Shown one piece after another: positions 6,919 to 11,075 of a DNA stretch of 11,075 nt. The position numbers were made by a program, and so were the translations under genes. The notes below the pieces were generated by a model, which did not search any database, was not told the origin of the DNA, and saw only the letters and a program-made list of their open reading frames with translations. The stretch spans positions 1-11,075 of the forward strand of contig JAJZRK010000109.1 of the NCBI GenBank assembly GCA_021802745.1, read 5' to 3'. How positions within the stretch are numbered: the stretch's first letter is position 1; every line of letters starts with the position of its first letter. Source of the stretch: a bacterium (GTDB lineage: Bacteria > Gemmatimonadota > Gemmatimonadetes > Gemmatimonadales > Gemmatimonadaceae).

Positions 6919-9074
6919 TATCTCTGTTCCCCAGGCCGGTATCTGACCACCGCCGCCTTCTCCACATCGGCCGCCGTGTACGCGACCGTCTTGAGTTCCC
7001 CCTTGGCGAACAGCTCCGCCTGCGTCGCATACCACGGCGAGTCGGGGCGTGAGCTGCTGCCGTACGCGAGCGCCGAATAGGCGCGCGGCGTGTCGCCGAA
7101 TTCGACGGCGAGGATCCAGCCGTCGCCGCCGTTGGCCGAGAGCTTGCCGTCGGGGTCGCGCGCGAAGTTGAGCACGCGGAAGCAGCCGAGCGCGCCGCCG
7201 CAGCCGCCGACGGGAACGTCCACGGGGCCGCGGCGCACCCGATGTACCGTCCCCCACGCCACGTCATACGAGCCATAGCGGCGTGCCGTCTCACCCACGG
7301 CCCACGCAAACGCGTCGGCGGCGCGTGCCGGCTGTGACAGCCCCACCGGCGTGCGCGTCGGATCGGCCGACGTCCACGCGCGCGTGTAGCGCAGCGAGTC
7401 GGCGAGCCCCTGGCCGTAGCGCGCCCACCACGTCTCGAAGAGCATGGCCCCGTTGCTCTCGGGCGCGGCGGTATTGTCCCACTGCTCCATGAGCGCCAGC
7501 GCCGCGGCGACGTCGCCGGTGGGATTCGTCGCCTTCACCGCCGCGATGAGGTCCGGCTTGACGCGGTCGGCGAGCAGCATGCGATACGAGTGCTTGAGCT
7601 TGACCACGTCCTCGAGGCTCACCTTGTTGGTGCCGCCCACGAGCTGCAGCGCGAGCTGGCTGCGCAGCGACAGCGACGGTTTCTCGAAATTCGGGTACCG
7701 GTTGATGGTGTCCACCGGCTCGCGCATGTTTGTGAAGTGCGGCGAGCTGTTTTCCTGGTGCACGTAGCCGCCCTTCGGGTTCAGGAACTGCGGGAGCGAG
7801 TCCCACGGCACGAGCTGCGTCCACATGTCGCTGGTGCGCTTCACCGGGATGGCGAGCGTGTCGCCGCCCGTCGGATGCGGCAGCAGCGGGAGCGCGGCGT
7901 TCCACACCATGAGGATGTTGCCGGCCTTGTCGGCGTACGTGAAGTTCGAGGTGCCGCGCCCATGCAGGCGCATGGCTGCCTTCCAGTCGGCGAGCGACGT
8001 GGCGTGCATCATCCGCAGGAACTGCTCGCCGCCCAGGTAGTTGCCGTCGTTGGCGGTCTTGATGATGTAGATCTTGCCGCCCGCGCGGTGGATGACGGGG
8101 CCGGCCGGCGTGTCCCAGAACTCGCGCGTCTCCGAGGAGATGCCGGCGCCGTTGCGGAACTGCACGGTGACGAGGTCGCGCGTGAGGGGAAGGGATGTGC
8201 CGTCGAGCAGGATGTGGTCCGGCTGCGACGGGTCCACGTCGAGCGCGTAGAACTCTTCGGCGCGCTGGGCGTTGTTGGTGGTGGACCATCCGAGGCTCCC
8301 GTTGAACCCGCCGACCACGGCGAACGGCCCGCCGATGCGGAAGTCGCCGTAGAAGTCGAAGTGCCCCGGCACCGTCATCTGCGCTTCGTAGTAGCCCGAG
8401 GTCCAGACGAGGTGCGGGTTGCGCAGCAGGATCGCCTTGCCGCTCTTGGTGCGGCTGGGCGCGAAGGCCCAGGCATTGGAGCCGACATTGTCGCGGGTGA
8501 GTTCGGCGTCGCCTTCGCTGGGCGATGCGCCGCCGAAGTGCCGGCCCTGCCCGGGCGGGAACTGTTTCGGGTCGAGCTTCGAGAGGAAGCGCCGCACCAT
8601 CGCGTACGCCGGCTCGCCTATGTCGCCGGCGAGGAGATCGTAGCCGGTGAAATCGGTCGGCATCGTCGCCGGGTACTCATCGCGGTGCATGGCGATGTAG
8701 CGATTCAGGCCCGCGGCGAAGCCGTCGTACGCGTCGCGCGTGTTGGGCTGCAGCTTCGCGAAGCTGTTGACGGCGCGGACGTGCGCGCGCTCGGCGAGGA
8801 AGTCCTGTTCCATGCTGTCGCGGCCGAAGACGAGCCCCATGCGCGCCGAGGCGCGCAGCACCTGCATGGCCGTGCGCGGGCCGTAGTCTTCCGCCTGCAG
8901 CCAGGCCAGTGCGTAGAAGGCCGCGCGGATGTTCTCGGCACGAATGTGTGGCACACCGGTGGTGGTGCGGACGATCTCGACCTGGCGCCACAACTCAGGC
9001 GCGTCGGATTGTGCACGGGCGCCGGCGGCGCCGGCGGCGAGGGCGGCGGCGGGCAGAATGGAGCGGAGGCGCAT
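6918..9074 (-). CDS. Exported penicillin acylase family protein (Ntn hydrolase, peptidase S45; PvdQ/AHL-acylase-like)
   Basis: Members of this family hydrolyse amide bonds of penicillins, acyl-homoserine lactones, echinocandin-type lipopeptides or related amides after self-cleavage into two chains in the periplasm. The 718-residue product begins with a signal peptide (MRLRSILPAAALAAGAAGARA, cleavage near residues 21-24). The alpha-chain region runs to Gly198. The predicted beta chain starts at Ser199 in DNVGSNAWAF, the autocatalytic nucleophile (codon 8478-8480). His221 in LLRNPHL is beta-His23, the same position as in PvdQ. Asn442 in GGYVHQENSSP is about beta-244, near the oxyanion asparagine of penicillin G acylase. 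FNGSLGWSTTNNAQRAEEFYALDVDP is a conserved beta-chain block. ATG 9074 is chosen over TTG 9089 because GAGG (9080-9083) lies five bases upstream and the signal peptide starts there. The substrate cannot be told from the sequence. Confidence 0.92.
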   Translation of the reverse strand: MRLRSILPAAALAAGAAGARAQSDAPELWRQVEIVRTTTGVPHIRAENIRAAFYALAWLQAEDYGPRTAMQVLRASARMGLVFGRDSMEQDFLAERAHVRAVNSFAKLQPNTRDAYDGFAAGLNRYIAMHRDEYPATMPTDFTGYDLLAGDIGEPAYAMVRRFLSKLDPKQFPPGQGRHFGGASPSEGDAELTRDNVGSNAWAFAPSRTKSGKAILLRNPHLVWTSGYYEAQMTVPGHFDFYGDFRIGGPFAVVGGFNGSLGWSTTNNAQRAEEFYALDVDPSQPDHILLDGTSLPLTRDLVTVQFRNGAGISSETREFWDTPAGPVIHRAGGKIYIIKTANDGNYLGGEQFLRMMHATSLADWKAAMRLHGRGTSNFTYADKAGNILMVWNAALPLLPHPTGGDTLAIPVKRTSDMWTQLVPWDSLPQFLNPKGGYVHQENSSPHFTNMREPVDTINRYPNFEKPSLSLRSQLALQLVGGTNKVSLEDVVKLKHSYRMLLADRVKPDLIAAVKATNPTGDVAAALALMEQWDNTAAPESNGAMLFETWWARYGQGLADSLRYTRAWTSADPTRTPVGLSQPARAADAFAWAVGETARRYGSYDVAWGTVHRVRRGPVDVPVGGCGGALGCFRVLNFARDPDGKLSANGGDGWILAVEFGDTPRAYSALAYGSSSRPDSPWYATQAELFAKGELKTVAYTAADVEKAAVVRYRPGEQR

Positions 9075-9079
9075 ACGAA

Positions 9080-9083
9080 CCTC
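9080..9083 (-). promoter_or_regulatory. Ribosome binding site deciding the acylase start
   Basis: On the minus strand GAGG is followed by five bases and ATG (9074-9072). The in-frame TTG at 9089 lacks a comparable site. Confidence 0.5.
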
Positions 9084-9144
9084 GAGCAATGAGAGCGCGT
9101 GTCGTCGGGTGGGGCGCGGACGGCGAAGCGCGTCGCGCCACCCA

Positions 9145-9150
9145 ATTGTA
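9145..9150 (-). promoter_or_regulatory. Possible -10 element (TACAAT) for the acylase gene
   Basis: TACAAT on the minus strand lies in the 101-bp gap between lolA and the acylase, about 70 bases before the acylase ATG. No good TTGACA-like box is found 16-18 bases upstream, so this is weak. If real, the acylase is transcribed independently of aroF-lolA. Nothing else was recognised in this gap. Confidence 0.3.
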
Positions 9151-9175
9151 CGACCAGATCAGGGCAGCCGCTGAC

Positions 9176-9910
9176 TCACGGACGGCGCGGTGCGCCTGGT
9201 CCGAGGAGGGCCGCCTGGTCAATGACGCGCACGCCGGCCGGCACGTCGAACACGAACGCGCGCTTCGGCAGCGTGACGCCGAGGCGCATGTTGGTGAAGC
9301 GCAGGTGGCGACGCAGCCCGCCGGGCTCCACGATCTCGAGTTGTCGCACGAGCCGGTCGGCGCCAATCCAGACCTTCGCCGTCTGAAATGGCGCGCCGGC
9401 CGCTCGCGGGGTGAGCAGGAAGGCGGTGACGGCTTCACCGCCGACGCGATCCGGCTCGGGCACCACCTGCACCAGCGTGCGGTCGCCGGGATTGGCGAGG
9501 AGTTTCGCGACGACGTCGAACGCGCTGCCCAGCTCGCGCGGGAGCTTGAGCACTTGTCCCCTGGCCGTGCTCGGCACGTAGACCCACAGCGCCTCGCCGT
9601 CGGAGACGACCGCGTCGCCCGCGGGATCGGTGAACCGGAAGGCGAAGCGGCTCGGCGGCCGCTGCATGAGCTCGCCGCGCGACACGCGCGGCGTGGGATT
9701 GATGGGACTCACGAGCGTCTGCTCGAAACGGGCGCGCATGGTCCGGGCGCCCGCGAACCTGGCCGCGGCCTCGCGATAGAGCGTCATGGCGGCGGAGTCG
9801 CGCGGGGCCTGCGCACTCGCGTGCGCCGTCCCGACGACCGCGGCGGCGCAGACGGCGAGGGCGCGCCGCAGGCGGCGCGCCCCCCGAAACCGGCCGTGCG
9901 GCGCGTGCAT
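9176..9910 (-). CDS. lolA: Outer membrane lipoprotein carrier protein LolA-like
   Basis: LolA carries lipoproteins across the periplasm from LolCDE in the inner membrane to the outer membrane. The 244-residue product has a long, arginine-rich N-terminus followed by a hydrophobic stretch and AHASA, giving a signal peptide with cleavage near residue 33. The mature part shows the LolA pattern: RARFEQTLVSP (about 60-69), a repeated basic-aromatic strand RPPSRFAFRFTDPAGD (about 84-99), VVSDGEALWVYVP (about 101-113) and QVLKL. The C-terminal part keeps the beta-rich VRQLEIVEPGGLRRHLRFTNM and FVFDVPAGVRVID. It is somewhat longer than the roughly 180 mature residues of E. coli LolA. The ATG overlaps the aroF stop by one base (TGATG). 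No clear ribosome binding site precedes it, so translation probably depends on re-initiation after aroF. No lolB or lolCDE is nearby. Assignment to the LolA-like fold is firmer than the exact function. Confidence 0.85.
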   Translation of the reverse strand: MHAPHGRFRGARRLRRALAVCAAAVVGTAHASAQAPRDSAAMTLYREAAARFAGARTMRARFEQTLVSPINPTPRVSRGELMQRPPSRFAFRFTDPAGDAVVSDGEALWVYVPSTARGQVLKLPRELGSAFDVVAKLLANPGDRTLVQVVPEPDRVGGEAVTAFLLTPRAAGAPFQTAKVWIGADRLVRQLEIVEPGGLRRHLRFTNMRLGVTLPKRAFVFDVPAGVRVIDQAALLGPGAPRRP

Positions 9911-10944
9911 CACCGCGCCGGAGGCGCCGCGAGGCGACGGCCGATGGCTCCGGCGATGGCGGTCAGCTCGTGCATCAGGTCGCTGAACTGCTGCGGGAAG
10001 AGTGACTGGGCGCCGTCGCTCAGCGCCCGGTTGGGATCGGGATGCACTTCGATGAGCAGTCCATCGGCGCCGGCGGCGATCGCCGCACGCGCCATGGGCG
10101 CCACGCGGTCGCGTACGCCGGTGCCGTGGCTTGGATCGGCGATGATCGGGAGATGGGAGAGCTTCTGCACCGCCGGAATGGCGTTCAAGTCGAACATGTT
10201 GCGCGACGACGGGTCCCACGTGCGCACGCCGCGTTCGCAGAGGATGACCTGGTCATTGCCCTCGGAGAGAATGTACTCCGCGCTGAGGAGCAGCTCCTGC
10301 ACGGTGGCTGCCATGCCGCGCTTGAGCATCACCGGCTTGCGCATGCGACCGACCGTCTTGAGCAGCGAGTAGTTCTGCATGTTGCGCGCGCCGATCTGGA
10401 TGCAGTCGGCGTATTCGGCGACGAGCTGGGCGCCCTCGTCGTCCATCGCCTCGGTGACGATGGCGAGGCCGGTTTCCGCCTTGGCGCGCTGCAGGAGCTG
10501 CAGGCCTTCCTTGCCGAGCCCCTGGAACGAGTACGGCGATGACCGCGGCTTGAAGGCGCCGCCGCGCAAGGCGACGGCGCCGGCGGCGCGCACCATCGTG
10601 GCCGCCTCGAGGATCTGCTTCTCGCTCTCCACCGAGCAGGGGCCGGCGATGACGGGGACGGCGGCGCCGCCGAACGTCACGCCGGGGGCGATGGTCACCG
10701 TGGTGTTCTCGCTGCGCCACTCGCGCGAGACCTGCTTGAACGGGCTGGAGACGTAGATGATCTCGGCAACGCCGGGCAGCGCTTCGATGTGCGACCCGTC
10801 CACGCGACGGTCGTTGCCGATGAGCCCCACGGTGGTGCGCTGCGCGCCGGGCATCGGGACGGGCTGGTACCCCATCTCGGTGATGGCGGTGCACACCGCC
10901 TCGATGTCGGCGGCGATAGCGGTTGCCTGCATGACCACGAGCAT
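9910..10944 (-). CDS. aroF: 3-deoxy-7-phosphoheptulonate (DAHP) synthase, type I-beta with N-terminal regulatory domain
   Basis: The enzyme condenses phosphoenolpyruvate with erythrose 4-phosphate, the first step of the shikimate pathway to aromatic amino acids. The 344-residue product aligns over its full length with the Thermotoga maritima enzyme. A ferredoxin-like (ACT-like) domain occupies about residues 1-80 (MLVVMQATAIAADIE, then TTVGLIGNDR, then SREW). The TIM barrel follows with AGPCSVES, LRGGAFKPRSSPYSFQGLG, IQIGARNMQN, KRGMAAT, CERGVRTWD, DPSHGTG and IEVHPDPNRALSDG. The metal ligands Cys103, His273, Glu299 and Asp310 are each offset by one from the Thermotoga residues. The N-terminal domain confers tyrosine feedback inhibition in Thermotoga, so allosteric control is likely here, though the effector is inferred. 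ATG 10944 is chosen because GGAG (10951-10954) lies six bases upstream and the protein starts exactly where its homologue does. An upstream in-frame ATG at 11031 would add 29 residues without homology. Confidence 0.95.
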   Translation of the reverse strand: MLVVMQATAIAADIEAVCTAITEMGYQPVPMPGAQRTTVGLIGNDRRVDGSHIEALPGVAEIIYVSSPFKQVSREWRSENTTVTIAPGVTFGGAAVPVIAGPCSVESEKQILEAATMVRAAGAVALRGGAFKPRSSPYSFQGLGKEGLQLLQRAKAETGLAIVTEAMDDEGAQLVAEYADCIQIGARNMQNYSLLKTVGRMRKPVMLKRGMAATVQELLLSAEYILSEGNDQVILCERGVRTWDPSSRNMFDLNAIPAVQKLSHLPIIADPSHGTGVRDRVAPMARAAIAAGADGLLIEVHPDPNRALSDGAQSLFPQQFSDLMHELTAIAGAIGRRLAAPPAR

Positions 10945-10950
10945 GCGTTG

Positions 10951-10954
10951 CTCC
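10951..10954 (-). promoter_or_regulatory. Ribosome binding site deciding the aroF start
   Basis: GGAG on the minus strand is followed by six bases and ATG 10944. It supports this start over the upstream in-frame ATG at 11031. Confidence 0.6.
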
Positions 10955-10990
10955 AATCCCTGTGTCGGTGCATTCAGCGTGCAAAGAGGC

Positions 10991-10996
10991 AATATA
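10991..10996 (-). promoter_or_regulatory. Possible -10 element (TATATT) for aroF-lolA
   Basis: TATATT on the minus strand lies 46 bases before the aroF ATG and is the only AT-rich hexamer in this leader. The expected -35 region is pyrimidine-rich without a TTGACA-like box. The leader is too short for an obvious attenuator or T-box. The remaining bases to the window end (10997-11075) are purine-rich on the plus strand and hold no supported gene. Confidence 0.3.
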
Positions 10997-11075
10997 GTCA
11001 GAGGAGGGACGGGAGCGGAGTGCAGGGGCATGGTGCGGGGAGAGGAGGGTAGGTATGTGATAGGGGAGGCCGAGG

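Noticed and set aside
5975..7309. Minus-strand open frame spanning the kinase 3' end, the gap and the acylase 3' end
   Set aside because: It crosses two genes and the intergenic repeat, and the translated sequence has no recognisable family.
9017..9038. GCGCCGGCG direct repetition that could look like a microsatellite
   Set aside because: It encodes the alanine/glycine-rich signal peptide of the acylase and is explained by that.
7590..9092. Plus-strand open frame of 500 residues opposite the acylase
   Set aside because: It is the shadow of a gene with a complete set of catalytic motifs.
8909..10372. Plus-strand open frame of 487 residues opposite the acylase start, lolA and aroF
   Set aside because: It is antisense to well supported genes, arginine- and alanine-rich, with no domain.

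Overview
The window is a GC-rich bacterial chromosome segment with two converging gene blocks. Gene content points to a diderm bacterium: a LolA-type lipoprotein carrier, several exported proteins and a Thermotoga-type DAHP synthase. The overall look fits Gemmatimonadota. That assignment is an inference from gene content and base composition, not from a marker gene.

Positions 1-4514 (+ strand) hold a tightly packed run: prfA (5' end missing), prmC, a YlbF/RicF-like gene, tmk and a secreted S41 C-terminal processing peptidase. The first four are linked by an ATGA overlap, a TGATG overlap and a 5-nt gap, so they are probably one transcription unit. PrmC methylates the GGQ glutamine of the release factor encoded just before it. 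Tmk makes dTDP. The YlbF-like protein may belong to an RNA-processing complex known from Firmicutes.

Positions 4515-6917 hold a MASE1-PAS histidine kinase with no partner regulator in view. It is bracketed by two copies of a 62-bp intergenic repeat in inverted orientation (4545-4606 and 6857-6918, 55 of 62 bases identical). Each copy lies directly downstream of a neighbouring gene's stop codon. A perfect 11-bp-stem hairpin (6833-6858) separates the two converging blocks.

Positions 6918-10944 (- strand) hold, in transcription order, a type I-beta DAHP synthase (aroF), a LolA-like carrier joined to it by a TGATG overlap, and an exported Ntn-hydrolase acylase of the penicillin/AHL acylase family. 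The acylase lies 101 bp after lolA and may have its own promoter.

I saw no tRNA, rRNA, CRISPR array, transposase, phage gene or toxin-antitoxin pair. Most genes are ordinary housekeeping or envelope genes. The least explained items are the inverted intergenic repeat pair and the YlbF-like gene next to tmk.
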